Source of the DNA: JADJOY01 sp964450125
GTDB taxonomy: Bacteria; JADJOY01
Direction: 5' to 3'
Assembly: GCA_964450125.1 (NCBI GenBank)
Contig: CAYVDO010000056.1
Location: forward strand, 1-28,354
DNA: 28,354 bases
Positions 17,980 through 26,548 of this stretch are shown here, piece by piece (the stretch's first letter is position 1; every line of letters begins with the position of its first letter). Under the pieces are notes generated by a model. That model had not been told where the DNA came from. It saw only the letters and a program-made list of their open reading frames with translations, and did not search any database. Position numbers and translations under genes: made by a program.

Positions 17980-19626
17980 CTACGACGCTCGGCCGCGCGG
18001 GGACGAGGTGCGCCGCCGGGCCGAGCGCATCGCCAGCACGACGACCGCTGCCGGAACGAGATAGAGACCGAGGTCGGTCGGCACGCGCGCCGTGCCACCG
18101 CTCGGCCCCACGGTGGCGACACTGCGAGCCTCCGCCAGCTCCGGCGAGCAGCCGATCGGTGTGAGTGGATTGCAGTCCTGATCGATGCCGTCACCGGGCG
18201 TCTCGATCGCGCCGGGATGCACGCTCGCGTCGGTGTCGTCGCAGTCCTCCCAAACGCGCGGGCAGCCGAGCGAGAGGGGCTGACCGTATCCGTCCTGATC
18301 GGCGTCCGTGCAGTCGTCGCAGACGTCGCCGGCGCCGTCACCGTCGCGATTCGCCTGGTCGGCGTTGGCGAGCTTCGGGCAGTTGTCGAGCGCGTTCGAG
18401 ACACCGTCGCCGTCCAGGTCCTCGACGGAGAAGACGTACGCAGCACCGCGAAAGTCGTCGTCGAACTGCGCGCCGATCAGGAGCCGATCGCCGTCCATGG
18501 CTACGGCCTGACCGAAGAGCTCACTGGGCGCACCACCACTCTCGACGAGCTTGGTCGCCTGGACCCACGTCGCTCCGCTCTTCTCGAACACGTAGGCCGA
18601 CCCACGCAGTGAATTCACCCCGTACGCGCCGATGAGCAACACGTCCCCGCGGGATGCCAGCGCGTAGCCGAAGACGTCGCTGTCGGCTCCATCGTCGGCC
18701 AGAAGCTCGGCGGTCTGGATCCAGCTCGCACCGGAGCGCTCGAACGTGTAGGCCGCTCCGCGATACGAATCCTTACCATCCGCCCCCACCGCGATCACGT
18801 CACCACGGACTGCCACGGAACGGCCGAAGAAATCCTTGGACGCTCCGTCATCGGCCTCGAGCCGCGCGGTCTGCACCCAGTCGGTCCCGCTGCGCTCGTA
18901 CACGTACGCCGCACCAGTCTGGTTGTCCAAGCGTGCGCCGACGACGAGGACGTCACCGTCGAGTGATACCGAGTGCGCGAACTCCGCTTCATCGGAGCCC
19001 AGGAGCTTCGCGGTCTGAAGCCAGCTCGTGCCGCTCCGCTCGAACACGTAGACGGCCGCAGAGGACTCGCCGAGCGCGCCCACAGCGAGGGTGCTGCCAG
19101 TGATCGCGAGGCCGTAGCCGAAATTGCCGAAACGCTCCGGATGATCAGCCACCAGCTTGGCGCTCTGCACCCAGCTCGAGCCGCTCTTCTCGAACACGTA
19201 GACCGCACCGAGGTAATCGTCGTCGTCGATGGCACTCACGACGATCGTGTCTCCGAGCGCTGCGACCGACCAGCCGAAGCTTTCCCGCGCCAGCCCATCG
19301 CTCGCCACGAGCTTCGCCGTCTGCACCCAGCTCGCGCCTTGGCGCTCGAACACGTACGCAGCACCTCGCTGGGTGTCGTCCCAGGTCGCCCCGGCCACCG
19401 CGATATCACCGGAGATCGCCACGGAGGACCCGAGGCGGTCGTCCCTCACGGCATCACTGGCCGCGAGCTTGGCCCAGGCAATCGGCGCAACCGCGACGTC
19501 CCCCGCGTGCGCGATGGTCGCGGCACCGAGCAGAGCGGTGAAGATCAACCCGTGGCGCACGCGACGACTTCCGAGGAGCGCGAGCGAGCGCGCGGTGCTC
19601 CGGCACGCTGATGATGTTTCCCGCAT
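17980..19626 (-). CDS. FG-GAP seven-bladed propeller with TSP3/MopE-like calcium region and C-terminal anchor
   Basis: A 548-residue surface or outer-membrane-associated protein. A signal peptide ends near AATIAHA (about residue 41). Seven repeats of about 50 residues follow, each of the type F-G-x-S-V-A-x-x-G-D...V-G-A....G-A-A-Y-V-F-E-x-S-G-x-x-W-x-Q, predicting a seven-bladed integrin-alpha-like propeller. Next come thrombospondin type 3-like calcium loops (DLDGDGVSNALDNCP, NRDGDGAGDVCDDC, DADQDGYGQP) and a MopE-like motif EDCDDTDASVHPGAIETPGD with DQDCN. The end is a TM helix (LYLVPAAVVVLAM) and an Arg-rich tail, like C-terminal sorting anchors. ATG 19626 has GGGGGAGG about 8 bases upstream. 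It probably mediates adhesion or surface structure; the ligand is unknown. Confidence 0.85.
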   Translation of the reverse strand: MRETSSACRSTARSLALLGSRRVRHGLIFTALLGAATIAHAGDVAVAPIAWAKLAASDAVRDDRLGSSVAISGDIAVAGATWDDTQRGAAYVFERQGASWVQTAKLVASDGLARESFGWSVAALGDTIVVSAIDDDDYLGAVYVFEKSGSSWVQSAKLVADHPERFGNFGYGLAITGSTLAVGALGESSAAVYVFERSGTSWLQTAKLLGSDEAEFAHSVSLDGDVLVVGARLDNQTGAAYVYERSGTDWVQTARLEADDGASKDFFGRSVAVRGDVIAVGADGKDSYRGAAYTFERSGASWIQTAELLADDGADSDVFGYALASRGDVLLIGAYGVNSLRGSAYVFEKSGATWVQATKLVESGGAPSELFGQAVAMDGDRLLIGAQFDDDFRGAAYVFSVEDLDGDGVSNALDNCPKLANADQANRDGDGAGDVCDDCTDADQDGYGQPLSLGCPRVWEDCDDTDASVHPGAIETPGDGIDQDCNPLTPIGCSPELAEARSVATVGPSGGTARVPTDLGLYLVPAAVVVLAMRSARRRTSSPRGRAS

Positions 19627-19974
19627 GCGATCGGCCTCCCCCGTGTGCGACGAACCACCTTCAGCATGACACGCCGAGTGGCCTCGGCGCTGCAGCTCGG
19701 GTGCCGTCGCGCGCGCGTTGGAGGTGGCGTGGCGCACCGACCGTTGCCAGCGCCTCGAACGCGCCCGCGACCCACGGACATGACGCTGCCGCAGGCTTGC
19801 TCGGCGACCGCGACCGGGCTGTCTGCAATGCCGCACGAGGGGACTCCGTTCGGCGCCCCCACGCCTGCCCAGGGCGGATCAGGCGCACGACGAAGAGTCG
19901 CAGCTCGTCGGCGCCGCGGGGAATGAGTCTGTCGTCGCGGCGCGAGTCGATGTAGGGTTCCGCGCGAGGCTCTC
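19627..19974. promoter_or_regulatory. Divergent intergenic region
   Basis: 348 bp between the divergent FG-GAP gene and the cyclase gene. It must hold the promoters of both but shows no clear -35/-10 pair. A hairpin CGCCGAG-TGGC-CTCGGCG (19672-19689) lies in the 5' region of the minus-strand gene. Nothing else was recognised. Confidence 0.35.
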
Positions 19975-21642
19975 GTGACCCATCGCATCCAAGTTTTCCG
20001 AGACGGCGCCCTGCTCCACGATTCGAGCGCGGAGCGGATCTCCATCGGCCGCACCGACGCCAACGACGTTGCCGTTCCCGACGACGGTGTCTCTCGGCGC
20101 CACGGCGAGATCGTGGCCACCGATGCCGGTCTCGTCTATCGCGACCTGCGATCGAGCAACGGCTCGGAGGTGCGGCGCGGCCGCGAGCGATTGGCGGTGG
20201 ACGCGGCGGCCGCATTCGAGCGGCCGCTCGAGGACGGCGACGAGCTCTTGGTCGGCGATCCCGAGCAGCGCGTGGTGCTGTCGATCCGGCTCTTCACCGC
20301 CGAGCCGGCGCCAGAGGTGGGGCCGATCGAGGCGAGCGCGCTGCGCCTCGGGAACCTCGACCTCGGCGACGGCATGGCCACGATCCTGGGCGTCAACCGG
20401 ATCGACGACGTCGCGGCGATCTCGCTCCGCCTCGAGGACGACAAGGCGGCACTGCTCTGTCTCTACAAGCTGCTCAAGGGCGTGTCGGGAATCCGCGACA
20501 CGAAGGGGCTCTTTCAAGCGCTGGGAGAGCTGGTCATCGACTCGTTCCCGATGGCCACCCACACCTCGATCTACTTGCGGGACCCGCAGAGCCCCGACGA
20601 GTTCATCCCGCTGCTCTCGCGCACCCGCAAGGGCCCGACCACGCCCACCGCCGCGTCCCGGACGTTGCTCAAGCGGCTGCTCGACGGCCGCGAGTCGATC
20701 GTCTTCAAGAACCCCGAGTCGCTGGGGGGTGCGGTGAGCCTGGTGACGGCCCGGATTCAGTCCGGGATGGTGGCGCCGCTCTTCGACGAAGACGAGGTGC
20801 GCGGCTTCGTGCAGGTCGACAGCCGCACGCTCGCCGGCGTGTTCGGCGAGCACGACCTCGACCTCTTGACGCTCATGGGCAATCAGGCGGCGCTGATCCT
20901 CAAGAACCTCGCGATGACCGAGGACTTGAAGCAGCTCAACGCCGACCTGACCGGCGCGCTCAAGCGCATCGAAGTGCTCAACAAGGCCAAGGATCACCTG
21001 GCGAAGTTCGTGCCCGAGACCGTCCGCAAGAAAGTCGAGTCGAGCCCGATCGACCCGGGGCTCAACCCCACCGACACCGACGCCTCCGTGCTCTTCCTCG
21101 ACATCGGCGGCTACACGAAGCTCACCGAGGCGCTCGATCGCGACAAGATCATCTTCCTGGTCGAGCGCTACTTCTCGGCGTTCATCGACGACATCCACGA
21201 GCACGGCGGCGACATCAACGAGACCGCCGGCGACGGGCTCATGATCATCTTTCAGGACGACGATCCGCTCGTCCATTGCCGGAACGCGGTGCGCGCGGCG
21301 ATCGCGATTCGGCGCAAGACGCACATCATCAACGGGACGCTCGAAGGGCTCGATCCGATCGCGGTGAACATGGGCATCAACACCGGCGTGGTCAGCATCG
21401 GCGCCAAGAAGCTCGAGGGCGCGACCGGCTCGCGCTGGACGTTCACCGCCACGGGCATGGTGACCAACGTCTCGGCGCGGATCGGTGCCTACGCCACCAA
21501 TGGGATGATCTGCGTCTCGCCCACCACGGCCGCGCGGGTCGGGCACGAGTTCCGCTTGAAGGAGCACCCGCCCGTCCAGTTCAAGAACGTGTCCCAGCCG
21601 ATGCCCGTGTTCGAGGTTCTCGACGGTCTCGACCACCCATGA
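19975..21642 (+). CDS. FHA-GAF-class III nucleotidyl cyclase
   Basis: A soluble 555-residue signalling enzyme. The FHA domain (about 5-105) has Arg26 in SIGRTDANDV, SRRHGEI (40-46) and SNG (61-63), the phosphothreonine-binding residues. A GAF domain spans about 165-312, followed by a coiled linker (318-345). The class III cyclase domain is about 365-550. Metal-binding Asp376 (FLDIGGYTKL) and Asp420 (ETAGDGLMIIF) are present, as are the transition-state Asn498 and Arg502 (TNVSARIGAYA). The base-selecting positions are Glu416 and Thr491, not the Lys/Asp or Lys/Thr of adenylyl cyclases, so the product may be cGMP. GTG 19975 has GAGG 5 bases upstream. The next gene carries three cyclic-nucleotide-binding domains, its likely target. 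Confidence 0.9.
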   Translation: MTHRIQVFRDGALLHDSSAERISIGRTDANDVAVPDDGVSRRHGEIVATDAGLVYRDLRSSNGSEVRRGRERLAVDAAAAFERPLEDGDELLVGDPEQRVVLSIRLFTAEPAPEVGPIEASALRLGNLDLGDGMATILGVNRIDDVAAISLRLEDDKAALLCLYKLLKGVSGIRDTKGLFQALGELVIDSFPMATHTSIYLRDPQSPDEFIPLLSRTRKGPTTPTAASRTLLKRLLDGRESIVFKNPESLGGAVSLVTARIQSGMVAPLFDEDEVRGFVQVDSRTLAGVFGEHDLDLLTLMGNQAALILKNLAMTEDLKQLNADLTGALKRIEVLNKAKDHLAKFVPETVRKKVESSPIDPGLNPTDTDASVLFLDIGGYTKLTEALDRDKIIFLVERYFSAFIDDIHEHGGDINETAGDGLMIIFQDDDPLVHCRNAVRAAIAIRRKTHIINGTLEGLDPIAVNMGINTGVVSIGAKKLEGATGSRWTFTATGMVTNVSARIGAYATNGMICVSPTTAARVGHEFRLKEHPPVQFKNVSQPMPVFEVLDGLDHP

Positions 21643-21694
21643 GGCTCCTCTCCCGGAGCACGAGCCGAGTCCTCGTTTCTTCCGGGGAGCCTGC

Positions 21695-24600
21695 ATGACA
21701 CCATCGTTCACCGAGGCCGAAACCCACGCGCTGTTGCGATGCCCGCTCCTCGACGGGCTCGACAGGCCCGGCATCGAAGCGATTCTGGATCACGCTCGTG
21801 TCTGCGACGTCGTCGCCGGCGCTCCCATCTTGAAGCAGGGGGCGCGGAACGAGTCGCTGCTGGTGCTCGTCGCCGGCGAGGCGAGGCTCACGCGATCGGA
21901 CGAGGGGGAGGAGCGCGAGGTGACGAGCCTCGCGCCCGGCGACCACCTGGGTGAGCGCGCGCTGCTGGGAGTCGCCGACGGTGCGTGGGCCACCGCCACG
22001 GCCACCACCGACTGTCGCGTCGCCGAGATCGCCTTGGCCGACTTTCGCGACCACGTCGTGCCGAACGGCCAGAACCGGGCGCTCTTCGATCGTGCCATCG
22101 TCGCCCAGTGCGCGCCGATACGGGCGCTCGACGAGGAGGCGCGGCAACGGGTTCTGAACGCGTGCGTCGCGGTGCAAGTCGCAGCCGGCGACGACGTCGT
22201 CACCCAGGGCACGCCCGGCGAGTCGTTCTTCGTGCTGGTGGAGGGCACCNNNNNNNNNNGGCACCGTCGAGGTCGTCCAGACGCAGCAGAGCGGCAGCAT
22301 CGTCAAGCTGACGGAGCTCGGGCCCGGGGCGTACTTCGGCGAGCAAGCGCTGCTGGGCAGCTCGGCGGGGCTCCGTTCCGCGACCGTGCGCGCCGTCACG
22401 GCTTGCCGGGTCCATTCGATCGGGGCCGACGTCTTCACGGCACAGATCGCCGCGAGCGCTCGCAACCGGGAGCGCTTCGAGCGGGACGCCTCGACCTACG
22501 TCTATCGCGAGCTCACCAAGTCGCTGAGCGCCTTCATCGCGTCCGAGCTCGACGAGACGAGCGAGGGCGTCGACCGCCTGACCCTCGAGGACGGCCACGT
22601 GATCGTGCGCGAGGGCGATCCGTCCGAGCACGCGTTCCTGATCCTGGGCGGTAACGCCAAGGTGTGGAAGACGATCGACGGCGAAGCGCGCGAGCTCACA
22701 CGGCTCGGCGCAGGCCAGATCTTCGGCGAGGTCGGGGCACTCGAGGGCACGCCACGCACCGCAACCGTGGTCGCCGACGGCGGAATCGAGCTGCTCGAGA
22801 TCGGCCGAGACGCGTTCGTGCGCTGGCACGAGGCGCATCCCAATGCGCTCGGGTTCTTCCAGTCGCTCTCCCACGTGTACACCCTCTCCGAGGGTCGCAA
22901 GGTCAATCTGTTCCTGGGCCAAGTCGGTGGCGAGAGCGCGATCACGGCCGTGGTCGGCAAACCGACCGACGGCGTCGTGTCGACGCGAGTGCTGAGCCAG
23001 GGCGTCGTCGTGTTCACCAACGCCCGCGCCGACGCCATCGCCGGCGAGCGCGACTCGATCACGTACGCCGACGACGCGATCAAGCGCGAGCTGCGCCTGA
23101 TCGTGAAGGAGCGCAAGGGGGAGAAGGTCGGCCGAGCGGTGGTCTACGCGGTATCCGCCGAGGGCATCGAGAACGACCTCGGCACGCTCTACCAGCACGT
23201 CCTCGGCTGCGACGACGTCGAGGCGGTCGCGCTGCGCCGGTTCGAGCGCACGGGCTTCTTGGGCGGCAACGCCGAGCGCATCGAACGAATCTGCCCTTGC
23301 CTGGGGCTGGGGCGCGACGAGCTCTGCAACGCCGTCGCCGAGCTCGGCAACGACTTCGACACGCTGCAAGCGAACATCGGCGTGGGCGCGATCTGCGGTG
23401 GCTGCGAGCGCGCGGTGCGTGCGTTCCTGGAGCACGGCGGCGAGGTGCCGCACCCGGACCTCACCTGTGACACCGGCCCCCAGCCGCAAGCCCCGCTCGC
23501 CACACCCGGCGACGAGCCACAGCTACGGCGGGGTGTGGCGGACGTGCCCCGTGGCTTGCTGAATCGCGACGAGCGGCAGCTCGCCGGGTTGCTCGCACGC
23601 GGCATCGGAACGGAGCTGGACTCGGTGACGCGCGAGCAGGTGGCGGTGCGCCTTCGGGCCACCGGCGTGCGGGACATGAACGCCTTCATCGACATGCTGT
23701 TTCCCGGCGTGTTCACCGAGTACGCCCGCGCGACCTACGCCACGCTCGCAGCGGCCGTGGGTCGCGGCATCGGGTTTGGCCCGTGGCGCGTGAACGCGCT
23801 GAAGCCGCCGTCACGAGCGAGGACCGCTCGGCTGAGCGCGGCGCAGGCCGCCATGCGACTGGGCCGCCCTGGAGTCGCGGCCGTGGTGTTCGCGCTGCTG
23901 GCGATCAGCATCGCGGTGTCGCCGACCCTCGCCGCCGGTGTCTGGCTGCCCGCATCGGCGGCGCTGGTCCTCGCGCAGCGGGCACTCTCGCGTACACCGT
24001 CCGGCCGCGCCGTGCTCGCGTTCCTCGTCGGTGGACCGGCGCGCTTCTACCGCGCGCTGTTCGGCTCGTACGGCGAGTCGACCACGGTCGCGACGTTCCG
24101 TCTGGGTTCCCTCGGCTCGCCGATCCACATCGTGCGCGGCGAAGAGATCGTCGATCACATCCTCCAGAATCCGCACGTCTACGCGCGGAATCCGGTCGTG
24201 GGCTATCCGCCCTTCGCCGAGCACTCGGTGCTGGGCGGCGGGTCGAGCGGCGTGTGGCTCGGCTATCGCATGCTGTGCGAGGAGTACTTCTCCGAGGATT
24301 ACCGCGAAGATCTGGACGAGATGCGCGCGACCGTGCGCGAGCGCATCGCGAGCTGGTGCGACCGTTCCAGCATCCAGCTCCTGGACGAGATCTACCGCAT
24401 CTCGATCGAGATCCGGGCGCGGGTGTTCTTCCAATGCTCGTTCGATTGCTTCGACGATCACGCGCCGGTGAACTTCGCCGCCATCGTCGATCGCGTGCTG
24501 CACCCGCCCACGCTGCTCTTCGCCGACATGTGCGACGGCGAGGTCGAGGTGCTGCGCGAGCGCGTGACGAGGGCGGTCGCGGAGTCGAGCCGCCCGAAGT

Positions 24601-25343
24601 CGGTGGGCTACATCCTGCGCGAGGCGTGGAAGGCGGGCGACCTCGACGAGCGCGAGGCGTGCGAGAACGCCGTGATGTACGTGCTCGCCCAGGCCCCGAC
24701 GATGGGGATCTTCTGGACGCTCTACCGCGCCGCGCACCTCGGCACGCAGACCACGCTGCGCGAGAACCGGCGTGAGATCGTCAAGGCGATCAAGGAAGAG
24801 CTCAGGCTCCACGCGCCGGTCGCCTCGATGTTCGGGCGCGAGGTGCTGCGCGACGACCGCCTCGGCGACCTGCCCGTCAAGGCGGGCGACAAGATCGTCA
24901 TGAGCCCGATGTACATCCACACCAACCCGCGGCAGTGGTCGGATCCATTCGCGTACGACGCCCAGCGCTGGACGTCGACGGTCGGCGACGGCAAGGAGAT
25001 CGTCGAGCCAGCCACCGATCCCGACGACAGCCGCTCGCGCCCCCAGGCCCGCGCCGTCGGTCAGGCTCCGGCCCGCTACCTGCCCTTCGGCGGCGGCGGA
25101 CAAGCGTGCCAGGGCAGGTGGTTCGCGTCGGACGAGATGCTACTGGTCGTCGAGGAGATCCTCGCGGCGTACGAGCTCGAAATCTTGGACGACCAGGGGC
25201 TGCTCGCGAAGCCGCTCGCGGAGCAGGTGCGCTTCCACGTCTACAATCGACCGTTCAACGACGTGCGGATGCGGCCCCGTCGCCGCGAGAGCCAGCCCCG
25301 ACCCTGGTCCGCGAACGTGACCGAGCGAGCGCGGGGAGCCTGA
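21695..25343 (+). CDS. Cyclic-nucleotide-binding x3 / BFD-type [2Fe-2S] / TM / cytochrome P450 fusion (frame interrupted by assembly gap)
   Basis: Joining both sides of the gap at 22250 gives one 1210-residue protein (see the gap entry). Three cNMP-binding domains lie at about 15-115, 135-250 and 290-375 (glycine turns as in PGDHLGERALL, GAYFGEQALL, GQIFGEVGALE). An unassigned domain (395-520) comes next, then a BFD-like domain with Cys528, 530, 562 and 565 (C-x-C-x31-C-x2-C). A helical linker and TM hairpin (about 722-758) precede a P450 (about 780-1185). ExxR is Glu1029/Arg1032 in KEELRLHAP, and heme Cys1133 is in PFGGGGQACQGRWFA. The I-helix LAQAPTMGIFW keeps the Thr but has Pro for the acidic residue. 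ATG 21695 follows GGGGAG. Inferred role: a membrane monooxygenase gated by the nucleotide made by the upstream cyclase. Substrate unknown. Confidence 0.88.
22250..22259. other. Assembly gap (10 N), probably a false gap
   Basis: The left side ends GAGGGCACC and the right side begins GGCACCGTCGAGG, so GGCACC is present on both sides. Removing the ten Ns and one copy of this 6-base overlap (16 bp in all) turns the -2/0 frame change into one continuous frame: ...FFVLVEGT then VEVVQTQQSGS. This is the expected strand of the second cNMP domain. The two contigs therefore overlap and the gap is an artefact of scaffolding. Confidence 0.9.
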
Positions 25344-25394
25344 TCCGAATCGGCGCGCCGCTCGACGCCGCGCTCGTCGTTCGGCCGAATCAGG
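25339..25394. terminator. Possible bidirectional hairpin between convergent genes
   Basis: CCTGAT at 25339-25344 pairs with ATCAGG at 25389-25394, with further CGAA/TTCG pairing inside after a small bulge. It covers the stops of the P450 fusion (25343) and of the convergent membrane protein (25390). No T-run, so only a weak terminator candidate. Confidence 0.3.
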
Positions 25395-26331
25395 TGGCGC
25401 CGCGCGCGCGTTTCGCGCGGCCCGTCGCACCGCCCTCGGCCAGGAGCCCGAGGCCGCTCGCGGCCAGCGCGCCCAGCGCGGCCGCGGGCTCGCCGTCGAG
25501 CGCCAACCCCAGGCCGAGGAGCGGCAACGCCACGGGCAGCGCTCGCCGGTGGATCCCGCGAGCCCATCGCGCCAACGCGAGGCCGATCGCCGAAACGGCG
25601 AGCAACGCCAGCAGCGCCGCATGCGGGGCCGATTCCGGCACGCCGTCCGTCGACGCGCGAGCGCTGCAAAAGAGCACAGCCGCAAACGCCGCGAGAGCTC
25701 GCGCGCGACGTCGCCGGGAATCCGGATCGAGTGCTTGAAACGCACCGAGCACCAGCGCCCCGATCGCCGACGTCCACGGGAACCCAACGATCGCCCACGG
25801 CACGAACACGCTCGCCGCGAGGAATGCACCGAGTTCCGGAGCTCGCTCGACCACCGCGAGCGCCGCGACGAAAGGTCCGACCTGCCAAGCGCGCCCATCG
25901 GCGAGCCATCCCAGCAACACACCGAGACCGACACCCTCGACGACGGCGCGGGCGCGCGCGTCGAATGTGGGACCGCGCTCGCCTCTCGGCATCTCGAAGC
26001 GATCCGAGAGACCGAGCGCTTCACATGCGAGTGCGCGCGCCCCGGCCTCGGTTGGATTCGCGCGCGCCGGATCCCCCGCGCCAGCCGCGCGACCGCGTAG
26101 GCGACGTCGATCCCCCGGGACGAAGAACGCGAAAGACTCACCGGGAAGCACGCGCTCGTGACCCACACCACCGCGCGTCCACGTGACGCGATAGCCGTCT
26201 CGCCCGCCCGACACGCTCAGCGATTCCGCAACCTCGCGGTGGACCGCATCCGAGGTGGCCCCGAGCCGGCGCAGACCCCACAGATGCCGGAGCAGCAGGT
26301 AGTGGAGAGCGCGGCTACGAATGCTCGTCAT
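25390..26331 (-). CDS. Membrane protein of unknown function
   Basis: 313 residues from ATG 26331. The first ~130 residues are soluble and basic (RALHYLLLRHLWGLRRLGA and on), with a beta-like stretch DGYRVTWTRGGVGHERVLPG. The rest holds about six hydrophobic segments (VVEGVGLGVLLGWL, FLAASVFVPWAIVGF, AALLALLAVSAIGLAL and others). It ends in a basic tail. I recognise no family and see no catalytic motif. No Shine-Dalgarno is visible. It is convergent with the P450 fusion. Confidence 0.65.
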   Translation of the reverse strand: MTSIRSRALHYLLLRHLWGLRRLGATSDAVHREVAESLSVSGGRDGYRVTWTRGGVGHERVLPGESFAFFVPGDRRRLRGRAAGAGDPARANPTEAGARALACEALGLSDRFEMPRGERGPTFDARARAVVEGVGLGVLLGWLADGRAWQVGPFVAALAVVERAPELGAFLAASVFVPWAIVGFPWTSAIGALVLGAFQALDPDSRRRRARALAAFAAVLFCSARASTDGVPESAPHAALLALLAVSAIGLALARWARGIHRRALPVALPLLGLGLALDGEPAAALGALAASGLGLLAEGGATGRAKRARGAT

Positions 26332-26386
26332 GATTCGTCGAAGAAAGGTTGCCTACCTGGTGAGTCACGATTCGGCGCGAGTTCTT

Positions 26387-26490
26387 CGTAGGGGCGGCCG
26401 TGAGGCCGCCCACGAGCGCCCTGCGTCGGCGGGCGGGCTTGCGCCCGCCCCACGGGTCGTCGCTCGGGTCGATCCCGATCGTGAAGGGTC
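26387..26490 (+). repeat. REP-like dispersed repeat, copy 3 (intact)
   Basis: Two perfect 8-bp GC hairpins: GGGCGGCC-GTGA-GGCCGCCC (26392-26411) and GGGCGGGC-TTGC-GCCCGCCC (26431-26450). They are joined by ACGAGCGCCCTGCGTCGGC and followed by a tail TCGATCCCGATCGTGAAGGG. The first part matches 15027-15096 and the second part plus tail matches 15154-15217, so all three are one repeat family of about 100 bp. Confidence 0.7.
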
Positions 26491-26515
26491 GACTAGGCAT
26501 TGCTGTCGGGATCGA
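26469..26515. terminator. Inverted repeat downstream of the radical SAM gene
   Basis: TCGATCCCGA (26469-26478) and TCGGGATCGA (26506-26515) form a perfect 10-bp stem with a 27-base loop. It starts 34 bp past the stop of the minus-strand radical SAM gene and could end its transcript, but no T-run follows. Its left arm is also the tail of the REP-like repeat. Confidence 0.35.
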
Positions 26516-26548
26516 TCGTGACCGTAGCCGACCCTTGGTGGCGCCCGC

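Noticed and set aside
19879..21774. 631-codon minus-strand open frame
   Set aside because: Antisense to the cyclase gene, which has clear FHA, GAF and cyclase motifs in the plus frame.
22200..25103. Long minus-strand open frames of about 430 codons each
   Set aside because: Antisense to the cNMP-P450 fusion; no recognisable domains.
22386..25343. Separate start of the P450 part at ATG 22386
   Set aside because: This Met is inside the second cNMP domain; it only looks like a start because the false gap breaks the frame.
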